Below, piece by piece: positions 22,662-34,034 of a stretch of DNA of 64,000 nt. The notes under the pieces were generated by a model. It ran no database searches, had not been told where the DNA came from, and was given only the letters and a program-made list of their open reading frames with translations. A program made the position numbers and the translations under genes. Positions within the stretch are counted from its first letter, which is position 1. Each line of letters begins with the position of its first letter. The stretch is from Aquanectria penicillioides (Eukaryota > Ascomycota > Sordariomycetes > Hypocreales > Nectriaceae). Where the stretch lies: NCBI GenBank assembly GCA_003415625.1, contig PYIU01000009.1, forward strand, positions 186,001-250,000, written 5' to 3'.

Positions 22662-23856
22662 ATGACCGGCTCCTACCCAAAAACTCATCCTGCAGTTGTT
22701 GCCCTTGCCAAGCGTGAGCCGTTGTCTATTTTAGAGGTGCCTACTGAAGCCCCTGGCCCCGGCGAGGTCGTTGTACGAGTGGAATGGACGGCCTCTTCAC
22801 CGGCAGACCTGCATCAGGCCGACGGCGGTCTAGTGGAAGGATACCCATTCATTCTGGGTTGTAGCCTCGCGGGAACAATTGTTGCTGTTGGGGACGATAA
22901 CCCAGAAGCACAGGTGCCTGACTCGCCACCACTTGCCATTGGTGATGAGGTATTCGGCTTTACATTTGAGAAGCAGAAGCGACAAGGCTTTCAGACCTAT
23001 GCAACCGTGCCTCGGAATCTGATGGGTCGGGTTCCTAAGAATACTGGCATGCAGGCGGCCGTTACAGCACCAGCTAATCTGGTCACGGCTTTCCATGCCT
23101 GCGTCAAATCTCTAGGCCTTGAGCTTCCCTGGCCAATCCCTAGGGACTACGTGCCGCCCAATGCCGACACCAACGTGGTCATATGGGGAGCAGCAAGCAG
23201 CGTGGGTCTCTTTACCATCCAGGTTCTTCATCACTGGGGGTACAAGAATGTCATCGCCGTAGCGAGCGTAAGACATCACGAGGAACTCAGATCGTTCGGC
23301 GCGCGAACTTGCTTCGACTATCAAGACTCAAATGTCACCCAGGAAATACGAGCTCAATTCGATCAAATTCCCTACATTATTGACTGCATTGGTCAAATGG
23401 AAGGGACGCTTCGCCCAATAAGTCGGATCGCTAGGAAAGGGATCAAAGTCGCCGTCATGATGCCCGCGATTGTGCGGGATGCGACACGGGACATGGAGCC
23501 CGAATATTGTGGGAACCCATCAGAACTCTTAAAGGGCGAGTGGAAAGATGGCGTTGAGCTCATAGGTGTGAGAACCTTTTTTTATGAGGGGGTACGTTTG
23601 AGATACTATAATTTTCCGACCATTGGGATTTTAAATATACTGACAGAGAAGCCTTATTTCCCAGACGGAATTTTTTAAATGGCACCTGCAACCTGACATT
23701 GTCCCCGCCTTGCTTGAGTCGGGCATTGTCAAGCCGAATAGGCAGAGGATCGTCGACGGGACCACTCTTCTTGAGCGTGCCCAAAGAGCAATGGATCTAC
23801 TGCGTGATCGTGCTCCAAGAGGGGAAAGGCTTGTCTGGAAGGTGGCTGAGGAGTGA
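22662..23856 (+). CDS. MDR-superfamily (enoyl reductase/alcohol dehydrogenase-like) oxidoreductase
   Basis: Exons 22662-23591 and 23665-23856 give 373 aa. N-terminal GroES-like domain: HPAVVALAKREPLSILEV, PGPGEVVVRVEWTASSPADL, GCSLAGTIVAVG and GDEVFGF; then a Rossmann domain with the glycine motif WGAASSVGLFTIQV (residues about 170-185) and IDCIG. The C-terminal exon adds FFKWHLQPDIVPALLESGIV and a basic tail. It lacks the cysteine-rich structural zinc lobe of classic alcohol dehydrogenases, like the trans-acting enoyl reductases and quinone reductases found in fungal metabolite clusters; NADPH is the likely cofactor. An in-frame ATG at 22554 would add 36 residues but starts with atypical sequence. 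It is divergent from the regulator gene across a promoter bearing the three TCGGCG boxes. Confidence 0.88.
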
Positions 23857-24869
23857 TATAGGAACAGGAGAATAGTCCTTGGACCCTGTGATAGGCCCCA
23901 GGGAGTCGATGGGAAGGAAGTTTTCCTTTGAATGATTAGGTGCGAAATAATCTAAGCTGATGTCATATGTGGTTGTGCGCGAATTGGATCAGAGTCTCGT
24001 CGCCCAAGCCCCATTCCCTTGGGATCAGGCGGTCGCAACATGACGAAATCAACAAGGACGGCGCAATTCTAAATATAGGGTTACAGACACGCTTGGTGTT
24101 ATAATTAAACTTAGCTATTTGATGTCAACGACCCACTCCACTATTGCTCGTGTCAAACCAGCATCAGTACTGTCCCATCACAGATGACATTGGACATGGA
24201 AGAGACGACCAGACTGTCACTTTGCATAATTCCTTCCACCAAAGTTCCATAAGGGGCTATATCATGCAGTATATTGTTTATGTGGCGGTTTGTGGCATTA
24301 CGCCCTGAGTGGGCGTCAGGTCCCAATCGATCGAGACTCGTGGATTTGTCTCTGGCCAGGCCCAATCATGAATCATTGGGCAGGCTTCAATTTGGTCCCC
24401 CCTCCAATGGACGTGCCGCCGGCTGTCGGCACATTGAGCACAGATGTGACCGGTCTCACAACGAAACTCGTCGGTGCCACCGCATCAAGCCTCTTCGTAT
24501 TTGCGCCGGCCGGTGGCTTCTCACGGCCGAGATGGCGTCCTCCGCAGCGAGTGCTTCGGCTTTTGAGCGCCGGGAGGATGATTTCATTTGAGCGAAACGG
24601 CCCCCAGAATGACGCCGGCTTATGGGCCGAGCCTGAACAATTCCTGTGGCGAATGCTTATGGGGGAAGATTGAGCCACAGCCTGTTCCTCGTATTGGGCG
24701 CACGGCCTGCAGATCTGGACCACAACAACTCACATGGCTGCGTTGAGATGTTAGCTGGCATGAGACAATTGATCTAAAAGGGTCTCGAAGGCCCCCTCCT
24801 TACAAATGCTTCCGGTTTCTCGGTTCATCTCGCCATATCTCTGTATTGAGAGAATACCAACTCGCAAAC
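23857..24869. promoter_or_regulatory. Promoter region of FAD oxidase gene, no gene supported
   Basis: About 1 kb between two plus-strand genes. Overlapping frames at 24274-24723 are open on both strands, which usually reflects GC-rich composition rather than coding; none shows a family feature. I see no TATA box near the start at 24870. Confidence 0.35.
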
Positions 24870-26457
24870 ATGTTTCAATCCTGGTCAAATCTCCTCGTCG
24901 GCCTCGTGGTACAGGCATCTCTGTCCACCGCCGTTCCTACTAAACGTGACGCAATAGCATCCTGCCTTGCTAATTCCAAGGTGCCTGTTGATACCAAAGG
25001 CACCTCGGCATGGACGCAAGACGGCACCGCATACAATCTGCGTCTTCAATATGAACCCATTGCCATAGCAGTCCCTACCACCATCCCTCAGATCTCCGCT
25101 GCTGTTGCCTGCGGCGAGAAGAACAGTGTCCCTGTCAGTGCTAAGAGCGGTGGTCACAGCTACACATCACTCGGATTTGGTGGAGAAGATGGACACTTGA
25201 TGATTGAGCTGGACCGTATGTTCAGTGTTAAGCTGGCCAAGGATGGTACAGCCAAGATCCAGCCAGGCGCCAGATTGGGTCATGTTGCAACAGAGCTGTA
25301 CAATCAGGGTAAAAGGGCAATTTCTCACGGAACATGCCCAGGGTAAGTTGTTCGCCGTGTCCCACTCCCTAGAGTTTGATACTCATCCTTACAGGGTTGG
25401 CGTCGGTGGCCACGCACTTCATGGGGGCTACGGCATGGTTTCTCGAAAGTATGGCCTTGCTCTGGACTGGATCAAGGGAGCCACAGTCGTCCTCCACAAC
25501 GGAACCGTTGTCCACTGCTCTGCGACTGAGCGACCAAATCTTTTTTGGGCCGTTAGAGGCGCCGGCTCTTCGTTCGGGATCGTCGCTGAGCTCGAGTTCA
25601 ACACCTTTGCCGCCCCCGAGAAGATCACTTATTTCGATGTTAACCTTAACTGGAACCAGAAGACCGCTGCAAATGGTCTCCTAGCCGTGCAAGATTTTGG
25701 AAAGGCAATGCCTGGAGAGTTGACAATGCAAGCTGCCATCTCCAAGAACGGCTACAGCCTCGATGGCGCCTACGTCGGTGACGAGGCTGGCCTACGCAAC
25801 GCAATTCAGCCTCTCTTGACGAAGCTGGGCGTCCAGGTCGCCGATGCAAGGACGCTTGGATGGCTGGATTTGGTGCAGCATTTCGCCGGTACTGCAGATA
25901 TCAACCCAACCAGCGCCGCATATAATGCCGTAAGGAAATGTCCTGACCTCAACACCATGCTATGACTGACCAAATGCTAGCATGACACATTCTACGCTAC
26001 AAGTCTTTTGGCGCCAGCTCTGACTACTGCTCAATTCAATTCCTTCGTCAACTACGTCTCCACCACTGGTCTGAGCAGCAGCCACTCGTGGTGGATCCAA
26101 ATGGATTTGCATGGTGGCCAGAACTCTGCTATTGCTAAGCCCAAGACGACCGACACAGCCTACGTCCACCGCGACAAGCTTCTTCTGTTCCAGATCTATG
26201 ATAGCGTTTCACAGGGCCAGCAATATCCCCAAGACGGGTTTTCCCTTCTCACTGGGTTCAGACAGAGCATCACCAATTCACTCAAAGCCGGACAATGGGG
26301 CATGTATGCCAACTACCCAGACTCGCAGATTAGTTCAGGTGATGTTCAAAAGCTCTACTGGGGCGCGAACCTGCCAAGATTAGAGTCGATAAAAGCGAAT
26401 TATGACTCCAAGGATCTCTTCAGAAATCCTCAATCGGTGAGGCCAGCGAAGGCATAA
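24870..26457 (+). CDS. Secreted bicovalent FAD-linked oxidase (BBE/AA7, glucooligosaccharide-oxidase-like)
   Basis: Exons 24870-25342, 25395-25929 and 25981-26457 give 494 aa. Signal peptide: [17 protein letters not shown]. The PCMH FAD domain bears SAKSGGHSY with His96 and SHGTCPG with Cys156, the pair that binds FAD at 8-alpha and C6; their spacing of 60 residues equals that of Acremonium glucooligosaccharide oxidase as I know it (70 and 130). Intron 1 falls directly behind Cys156, in front of [13 protein letters not shown]. The substrate domain keeps [10 protein letters not shown] and the BBE C-terminal block [20 protein letters not shown]. Activity: oxidation of a reducing sugar or another secreted substrate with H2O2 release. 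Bicovalent flavin enzymes also tailor secondary metabolites, so position in the cluster leaves both readings open. Confidence 0.92.
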
Positions 26458-26661
26458 AGAATGAAGAGTGGCTCTACTAATAATTAGACGGGGTTGATAT
26501 GTGGCGCTATGTACAAACAATGGGGATTTGCTTCGTTGTCATATTTATTGAAAACATATGATAATGTAGAATGATATAGATAAAACATGCTGTCTATTAG
26601 ATTTACTACGATCGAAGAGTTTGGGCGTGATGTGCTACGGTCGAATGATCAAAGTCTATTT

Positions 26662-28098
26662 CTATACGACTAGTCTTTCTATTGTTTCAGCATCCAAGAA
26701 AAAAGACACATCAATTCCGTCTTTGACCTCCATAACTTGTAAACATCCATCTACCTTGGGCATTATTGCATGAACGTAACAAGGCTCGGCTTCGAACCCG
26801 ACGTCGTATACCTTGAGTCTCATCCATGAAGTGACCAAGATATGCCGACTACCTAAAAATGCCTGCCATAGTCTCTGTGGCGCGATTTCATATGCTGCAT
26901 CGTGCAACATGTAACCGACAGCCTCGGGACTAAACTTTGTCAAGCAAGAACGAATACGATTTGCTGCTTCGGCGACTGAAATGTTTCCGTGGCATTTAGC
27001 GTGGGCCAGAAATAGGGGTGACCCAAGAAATGTGTCTGGCAATGGAGGGTTTAATCTTGCTCTTGCGCCAAGTGTGAGATTTATAAAAGAGATGTCCGAT
27101 GCCCTGGCACGGTTGATTGCCACCCAACAGTGACCTAGTAATGCATCTAGGCGTGATACATGACCTACAGATTCACGAAGTCGAGCTAGGTCATCGTTGG
27201 TGAAATGAAGTATGATATGCTTCACCTGTCGAGACAAGTCCCAGGTTGTCCACGGCGCAGGAATGGCTGGAGACTCCAAGGCAGCATCAAGAAGGGCTAT
27301 ATCTTTCGGTTTTGAATTTTCTGAGGTACGGACCATTGCCACAGGGTATCCGGGGGTGTTTGTAGCCCACCAGTCGAAGCGGTGTAGGGGAAGAGATCTG
27401 GCCTCTCGTACGACAGCTGGATCGGCGACGGAGTCGATATCCCCAGCGGCGTGAGCGTCGAGTTTAGATGGATTAAATAAAGGCGGATCGAGAATATCAC
27501 CGCGATAGGCTGCCGTCCAGCGGTGCATAAAAAGCATGAGTGAATGTGCGTCGGCGAGAACATGAGCTAGCTTTATTGATATGGTATATCCCCCTTCCAG
27601 TAGAGTAGTTTGGACCAACATTCCGGGAAGACCAGTGCATTCTTCGAGATCATGAAGCGCCAGCGAAGTCGATGAGCTGAGTTCAGCCTGTGGGAAGTTC
27701 ACCTCAAACCGTTGGCTACTCTTCTGGGGAATTACCGAGGTTACTGGACGCTGTAGTTCAATGACTGTCCATTCAACCCCAGGATCCGAATCGCTACCAA
27801 AGATAACCATGGGCCGATTGAAACGGGATGTATGGCCTCTCTCGGGTGCGAGTGGTGCCCATTGTAACTGGCCGGCCCACTGCGGAAAATCTCCAAGACA
27901 TTTGATAAAGGAGCTTTTGAGGAGTCCTAAGAGGGTGTTGTTCAAAGGGTGATCGAAGACCCAGATTGCCCCAGTTGGAGCAAAGCGAGCAACCCCAGCA
28001 TCGAGGATGGACAGCGGAGTTGAAATGGACTTTTCTCGAAAGGTTGTTGGGAAGAGTCGAGTCTTCTCAAGGACTTTCCTATTCTCCGAATTTTGCAT
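26662..28098 (-). CDS. BAHD-like acyltransferase, single exon
   Basis: 478 aa without introns, starting at ATG 28098. The HxxxD motif is HVLADAHS (His179, Asp183). The C-terminal DFGWG-type element is DVGFE near residue 433. Other family marks are the N-terminal LSILDAGVARFAPTGAIWVF and LDALLGHCWVAINRAR, the latter just before the second domain. Fungal members acylate hydroxyls of terpenoid and polyketide products using acyl-CoA. It is convergent with the FAD oxidase (204 bp apart) and forms the right edge of the dense cluster, consistent with a tailoring step. Cytosolic by absence of targeting signals. Acceptor unknown. Confidence 0.88.
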   Translation of the reverse strand: MQNSENRKVLEKTRLFPTTFREKSISTPLSILDAGVARFAPTGAIWVFDHPLNNTLLGLLKSSFIKCLGDFPQWAGQLQWAPLAPERGHTSRFNRPMVIFGSDSDPGVEWTVIELQRPVTSVIPQKSSQRFEVNFPQAELSSSTSLALHDLEECTGLPGMLVQTTLLEGGYTISIKLAHVLADAHSLMLFMHRWTAAYRGDILDPPLFNPSKLDAHAAGDIDSVADPAVVREARSLPLHRFDWWATNTPGYPVAMVRTSENSKPKDIALLDAALESPAIPAPWTTWDLSRQVKHIILHFTNDDLARLRESVGHVSRLDALLGHCWVAINRARASDISFINLTLGARARLNPPLPDTFLGSPLFLAHAKCHGNISVAEAANRIRSCLTKFSPEAVGYMLHDAAYEIAPQRLWQAFLGSRHILVTSWMRLKVYDVGFEAEPCYVHAIMPKVDGCLQVMEVKDGIDVSFFLDAETIERLVV

Positions 28099-28789
28099 CC
28101 CGAAAGATGGTGTAAAACGCAGTTTGGGTGTATGTTATTGAGGCGCTAGAAAACCAGAAGCTTAGAATGAACGAAATAAACAACAGTTCATAATGTGGTT
28201 TGACTGTGGGATAAAATAATGCCTCTACAAGAGGTGGTTTGTCGCGGTGGCTGGTGAACTGAGTAGACTTTCCTAATCGGGATCACCAATGCTCGACTCA
28301 TCCCGAGTCATCATCGAATTAGGTCTTCACGTGATTTGATTAAAGTTGCTTGATCGTAAGCGAGTGAATTTCGACCCTGCCCATCATGGAGTAAATCGCT
28401 GTAACTTGCTTGTTTGTTTAGGATCATGAATGATTTTTAATATTAAATTATGATATTTATGCTAAGTTAGGATCGTGCATGGATTTAAAAATGCCACTGA
28501 AAACTCAGAAGACGACGCTTTGTGGTTAGTGATAGATCATCGCCTAGACAATGAACACAACTGCTAGATTGTAATTCTAAGATGTATTCTTGATAATCAA
28601 TCAAAAATATTCTGTAGAAAGGCCAGCTTCGGCCCAAACATGTCGAAATTACAGCCTGTGCTTCCAGTCCCATTTCAAGGCACCCTATCTGATAATGTCA
28701 CTGAGTTGACGCCATACGCATGTCTTAAGTCATCGTAACTTCTGCAACGATAAAAAGTCGTTTTCTTTGATGAGAGGGCCGAGGAAAAA
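28099..28789. other. Promoter of acyltransferase and decayed flank
   Basis: About 0.7 kb; the left part is upstream of the acyltransferase ATG, the right part borders the MFS pseudogene. AT content rises towards 28,430-28,700. No gene is visible. Confidence 0.4.
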
Positions 28790-30480
28790 AATCAACGCTC
28801 CCTGGGAATCGCAAGGATAAACGTCTTGGCAATGGAACCCACGATAGCTTCCAATACCAGAGCCTTCAATAATGCGTTGAGCCCCTTCACGAAACTGCTT
28901 CCCGCTCCTTGCATCGCAAGTTAGATTTCATCCACAGGACTATCAGGCAGAATTTCTATGACCTTCGCCTGGCTTTCATTTAGGAACCAAGTGTTTGCAA
29001 TAGCGAGTGCTATCGTGATGTCAGCAAATAGTGCGAGGACAATGAATCCCACCCCGGAAGCGACAAGCTCCGGGTTCACCACTCCCGATGCAACGGGAAA
29101 TGAGGCCTGAAGCCACATCCCAACTCCGCAGCCAAGAATCACCGCGTATCTGTATATACGACTTTCAGAGGTTGACTGATCGACTGTGTATATTACTGCG
29201 CTGCCCGCAACAGCTACCAACCCCGCTGCTGTGTACCTTGGGACGTCGTACCCGAACTTGGCCATAAGGCTGCCATTAAAAAAACATCACCACCACCATC
29301 ACGGCTATACATGGTAGTAACCGTACATCGGCACCTAGGGGCCCAGCTCCTCTTGTGAATTGGAAAATGATTGGAACCATGAAGATGGGGACAAAGGCGC
29401 AAGCCCCGGATGCTGCAGTGGCACTGAAAAGAAAAAGTATAGTACGTGAGGAAAAGGACTCGATTGGATTGATTCGCCGGTTGCTAGTGTGCATATCAAA
29501 AATATTTGCCGAATTCTCAGAAGCACGAAGAGTACACCGGATGAGGCGAAGAGACCAATGATTCGAGCCGCGTCCAAGGGTATGTTATTCCTCCCCAGTA
29601 AATGCTTAGAACAAATGTTGTCAAGGCTCCCATTTGAAACAAGCAACCGACGATGTCCATCTCTTCGGCCCGGCCCATAATAGGAACTCCTGGTCGAGGA
29701 TCTTCGTTAGGAAGCAGGAAGAAATAGACAGGGGCGCAGGACGCTCCGATACTTTGTTGGTGGAAGGGGACCTGGCCAAAACACACACCCCACCCAGAAG
29801 GGTATAGGGTAAGCAGATTCGGTGATGACCGAATAGCCTTTCCAAGCAGCTGCGAACAACTTGGGAGAGTGTTAGAGCATCTGATCAGAAGCTCTGGAGT
29901 GCCCCTAAAAGAAAAGGGAAAGGAATATAAAAGGGGAAGTCATAAATAAAGGAATGTCATAAGGGGGCTGCACAGGGACTTCTATAGAGTCCAAATGCAA
30001 GGAAGTCAGGATTTCAAAAATAAAAATTGGTTGGAGAAAACTGCCTGTTCATTTCCTATATCTTTGAGGTCCCTTTTATCTTCCCTGACCAACCTGATGA
30101 CAGATTGATCCACATTACCCTAGACCCCAACTCAATACCCAGGTTGATGTGCCCACATCCAGCCAAGGCTGGACTTGCTGAAGGCTCCTCATATTACAAG
30201 CCCAAGAACTATGCCCACGCCCCAAGTGAATCCAGTACCACAGACATAGAGTGGGCCTTCTGGCAAAGTGGTTGTGGCAGCAACGAGAGTCATGACTGCT
30301 ACATATAGCCCAGAACCTCCAATGCCACAGATGTTACGACCAATAATCATGACGACTATTGAAGGAGCAGCGCCGTAAATGGCGGAACCGACTTCAAAAA
30401 GAAACACATTAAAAAAGTAGAGCCATTTGGAATCGAAATGGCTGTACAGTTTCCCCCTACGCGGCTTTATAGGATTTGGT
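28790..30480 (-). pseudogene. Decayed DHA2-type MFS transporter split by a solo LTR
   Basis: Read right to left: an exon from about 30440 gives GKLYSHFDSKWLYFFNVFLF then EVGSAIYGAAP, IIGRNICGIGGSGLY and WGVGIVLG, typical of 14-helix DHA2 exporters. A 382-bp LTR (29753-30134) follows with 4-bp duplications. Beyond it the gene resumes with PVYFFLLPNEDPRP, a frame slip at YPWT/ARIIG (about 29560), AATAASGACAFVPIF-type helices, a second slip at a T7 run near 29280 (MVVVMFF / NGSLMAKFGYD) and an early stop at 28921. C-terminal residue QGAGSSFVKGLN continues out of frame to about 28790. The N-terminal exons are missing: 30481-30890 is AT-rich and non-coding. So the gene is dead by several independent lesions. 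It probably once exported a product of the neighbouring cluster. Confidence 0.82.
29753..30134 (-). mobile_element. Solo LTR (382 bp), unmutated, in the MFS pseudogene
   Basis: In LTR orientation it starts TGAGTTGGGGTCTAGG at 30134 and ends at 29753; it aligns end to end with the 383-bp LTRs at 38.8-63.7 kb, and its first ~65 bases are identical to the left-most LTR except one base. The 4-bp target duplication ATAC flanks it (29749-29752 and 30135-30138). No internal element sequence is present, so it results from LTR-LTR recombination. It keeps normal base composition, unlike the big copies. Confidence 0.88.
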
Positions 30481-30893
30481 ATTTAGAAAATTTAGTACAA
30501 GTTAGATGAAGTGGTAACATGTGCTGCATTCATTAAATGAATTTGAAGGTGATTCATAATTAATTGCGGAATCGAGGTAATTTTCATAGAAACGCCACTG
30601 AGATTGCTGTGATGAAATTATCTATTTGTGTTCATCCCCTCCAACCTGAAGAGAACCACCAACAACGCATATGAATCGTTGAATGAGAGGAAATAAATGG
30701 CGCACTTTTTCCACAGTAGATAAGATTAAATAGGTCATAAATTCATCAAAGTTAATTATCATTTGATAATTCTAAGTGAGTCGGTTACATCTGTGAGCGA
30801 GGACTGCTAACCTAACCTATGGTATTGGTCCCATTTGGGACTCGGATTGCACTCCAAATTTATCAAAGGTTGTTCCAGGGAGATTCATGGTAT
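30481..30893. other. AT-rich spacer, no gene
   Basis: This is where the N-terminal exons of the DHA2 pseudogene should be. The sequence is AT-rich and multiply stopped on both strands; no remnant is recognisable. Confidence 0.45.
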
Positions 30894-32642
30894 TTAAACT
30901 TTCTCGACATGCTTTGAGCTTGTTGACTCGCGCCTTTTCAAGTCATCCTCATCCGACTGAACAACCACGCGCATGTCCTCCGGTTTCGGATAAGCAATTT
31001 TATGAACAGTGTACCACGGCCGATCGAAAAGCTTGTCCATACTCTCCAGTGAGCGGCCTGAAGTTTCTGGTAGAGCAAAATAGACGTAAACAAGAGAAAT
31101 CGCGCAAATGGACAAGAAGAATATGAAGGCACCATAGCGATCTGTTGCAGCGAGTAGAGACGGCATGGCGCGAGAGCAACCAAAGTAATTGGCCCAATGA
31201 ACCGCCATGAGAATGGCCACGTTGACCGATCGAATTCGTAGTGGAAAGATTTCGGCAGAAACCAGATACGGAATGGAAAACCACCCAATTGACCACGCGA
31301 TGGCGTGGAAATAAATGGCCACGATAGCTGCACGACTGGCTGCCATCGCAGAAGAGCTGGCTTCAATTCGCTGGACACTCCAGCCGTTGGTAATGCCCAG
31401 GTAGATACCAACAAAACCAAGGGTGATAATCTGTAGAGTAATGCCAGTCATAAGAGACCGTCGACGACCAATAAAGTCAATGACAAATATTGAGAAAACG
31501 AGCACTGAAACAAACTTGACGACTGCGTAGCATCCGGTTGCCAGGAATCGTGACTCAGTACCGACGATGCCAAGATAGCCAAAGATGGTTGGGCTGTATT
31601 GTGTGATTGCATTGGCACCTGACCACTGGCCAAAAACGTGGCAAGCAAATAAAAGGACGAAACGGCGACGATTGCTGATGTCGGTAAATGTCTCCTTCAT
31701 GAGGTCAAGGGTTGAAGCTCCGGCAACCACCTCGATCTCATGGTTCAACTGAGCCTCGATGCCTTGGAATTCTGCCTGGACGTATGGGTGGTCTTCAGGA
31801 AGCTGTCGGAATCGGACTAGAGTTGCCAGGGCTTCGGAGCGCTTGTTCTGTACGAGAAGGAATCTCGGAGTTTCAGGAGTGAAGAAAGTTCCCAAGCCCC
31901 AGATAACAGCGGGGATTGCCTGGAGTGCTGTTGGGAGTTGCCATTGAAGATTTGTTCCGGCGTAGTGCTTCGTGATTCCGTAGTTGAAGAAAAATCCGAA
32001 AACCACGCCTAGTTGCTGACAGCATGTGTACTGGAGAGTAAGGAGGCCACGAATAGATTGGGGAGCAATCTGTCACACGATACAGTTAGATTCCAACACA
32101 CTATGCATGTAGTTCGCAGTGGCACAAACCTCGGCAATGTAGATAGAGGGAAGAACAGTTGTCGTTCCGATGCCAATACCAGAAATGAATCGTGTGATAT
32201 AGAGAGCTGTGAGGCTTCCTCCACTGAAAGTTTGGCCCAGAACACCGCCGATGTAGATCAAGGTGAATATTTGCATGGCCAGTTTGCGACCGAGACTCTG
32301 AGTGACTCCGATGCAGGCCAAACAGCCAACGACGGCGCCGGCCGTTGCAATAGCCACAATCCATCCTTTGGTGTCGGAATATTCTGTGTCTGATTGATGA
32401 CTGACGCCAAACTTCTTTTTGAAGGTGTCCATGATGACGACGGAAGCGATGTTACCTAACTTAAGTCAACTAAGAAGCATGAGAAAAGCGAGCTTCAATC
32501 TAGACTTACCTTCATCAAATCCCTTGGCTACGCCAGAGAAACTCCAAATGCAAGTGCATGCAATAAGATAAAAATTGAAGATCTCTCGAGGACATGCCTT
32601 GATGGCGTCCTTTGTCGCTCGGATGAGGTTGGGTTTCGTCAT
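30894..32642 (-). CDS. MFS sugar/quinate-type transporter
   Basis: Exons 32642-32510, 32455-32130 and 32069-30894 join in phase to 544 aa. Sugar-porter signatures are clear: helix 1 FNFYLIACTCIWSFSGVAKG, SLGRKLAMQ, IYIAE then APQSIRGLL, FTPETPRFLLVQ, FGQWSGANAITQYSP, DFIGRRRSLM and the C-terminal LPETSGRSLESMDKLF. Twelve helices with the long central loop are present. Introns are 54 and 60 nt. Family members are plasma-membrane H+ symporters for hexoses, disaccharides or quinate; the substrate cannot be assigned. It is divergent from the SMP-30 lactonase-like gene across 1.4 kb, so uptake and hydrolysis of a sugar acid or lactone are a reasonable joint guess. Confidence 0.9.
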
Positions 32643-34034
32643 TTTGCCGAGAATCAACGCTTTCACTTGACACAATGAGCCTCAGTGCAATTGTTCATGT
32701 CATATTTTCGCCGAAGTCGCCCTCTATTTATGTCAACAAGATTATCAAACTGAGTCCCTGTGTTCCCCTGTTTTCCCCGCATCATTTAGATTTATGGGGG
32801 AATGGGCACATCGAACCGGGGCCGTGTTTGGGTGGCTGAATGTGGGGTTGGCCATGACATCCATAACCCCAGCTTCCGACAGATGGACGGGAGACATCCG
32901 AAGGCGATGAATAATGGCGAACATGGCCGAGATGATCGTATGATTCGTTAAAAAAGGGAGAGAAAGAGAGAGAAGATTTCACCAGTTGAGACCCTCTTCC
33001 GGGCCCAGAAAAGGGTCCGAGCCGACGGTACCATACGTTATGTTTTGTGCGCAGGATATAGAATGGTGAAACTATTCTTAGCTTGTAAGACCTCTGATGA
33101 AAATTGGATTGTTTGAAGATCTGTCTGACACTCACTCATGACTATTCGAACTATGTGACCATCCGCGTGGATTCATCGGGATGAGATGGCGGGGTGGAAA
33201 TAACACCTGGACTTCTTTTGAAGGTTAGGCTGTCTAACTACTTTGATCATCTTGAAGCGGTTGAGTATGGGCTTACGGCTTGCGTCATCTGCTTGACCCG
33301 TTGGAGCCATTTTTTGAAGTGCATCAAAGGTCAATTCTGGAGACAGTTACGGCTAGCCAATTCCCTAGACCTTGGCCACGGGACAGCCCATGTATCACCA
33401 CGAAGTCAGGCACCGGCACTTATGATGATGCGGACCAAGTCCGATGACCTGCTACAGACGCGCGGCTCCTGTCCGGCTGCACGAGAGAAGCTAAGGCCAG
33501 TATTCAAGAGCTCATACAAAAATAGAGGCCGGGGTTGGAGGAAGTTTCCTATTGTTTTGAGTGCGCATCTCGTGATGCTGCTGCATCACGCACGCTGGCT
33601 CTGGAGGTATCATTACGTCGTGTGGCGCTGAATGCAGATGGATCACTGCTCACCTATGTTAGTTCAAGGTAGTTAAGCATCAATGTATTGGAACAAGCTT
33701 AATTTCCATTCAAATCCGTATCCCAGCTGCTTTTGATGATAATTCCCCGTTGATCACCCGGACTTGGGCGAATCGGTGGTCGTCCGTGAGGGGTATCGGA
33801 CCTGGGCCGAAAAGGCCTGTTGGTCCCTTGGAGCTCGGTCGGCAGGGTTTGGGTCTAATTCAGGGTGAACTAGGCCTTAAAGACTTGGGAAAAATAAATA
33901 ATCGACTTGGTTTATCTCATTTTCTTCCTCGATTCCTTTCCCATTCATTTGGGGACATAGCTGGGTCATTTGAACTGGACAGTGCTGCGATAACATAACC
34001 AGAGGCCAAATAGACCAACCCACCGTTGGAGAAA
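32643..34034. promoter_or_regulatory. Divergent intergenic region, sugar transporter / lactonase
   Basis: 1.4 kb, presumably both promoters. A plus-strand frame at 33,194-33,631 is open but has no family features and ends in repeats of W/R-rich residues. I see no clear operator. Confidence 0.4.

Noticed and set aside
24274..24723. Overlapping open frames on both strands upstream of the FAD oxidase
   Set aside because: They are mutually exclusive, lack domains and good starts, and lie in the promoter position of the oxidase.
33194..33631. 145-codon plus-strand frame in the transporter/lactonase promoter
   Set aside because: The first codons are not a convincing start, the residue composition is odd and no domain is visible.
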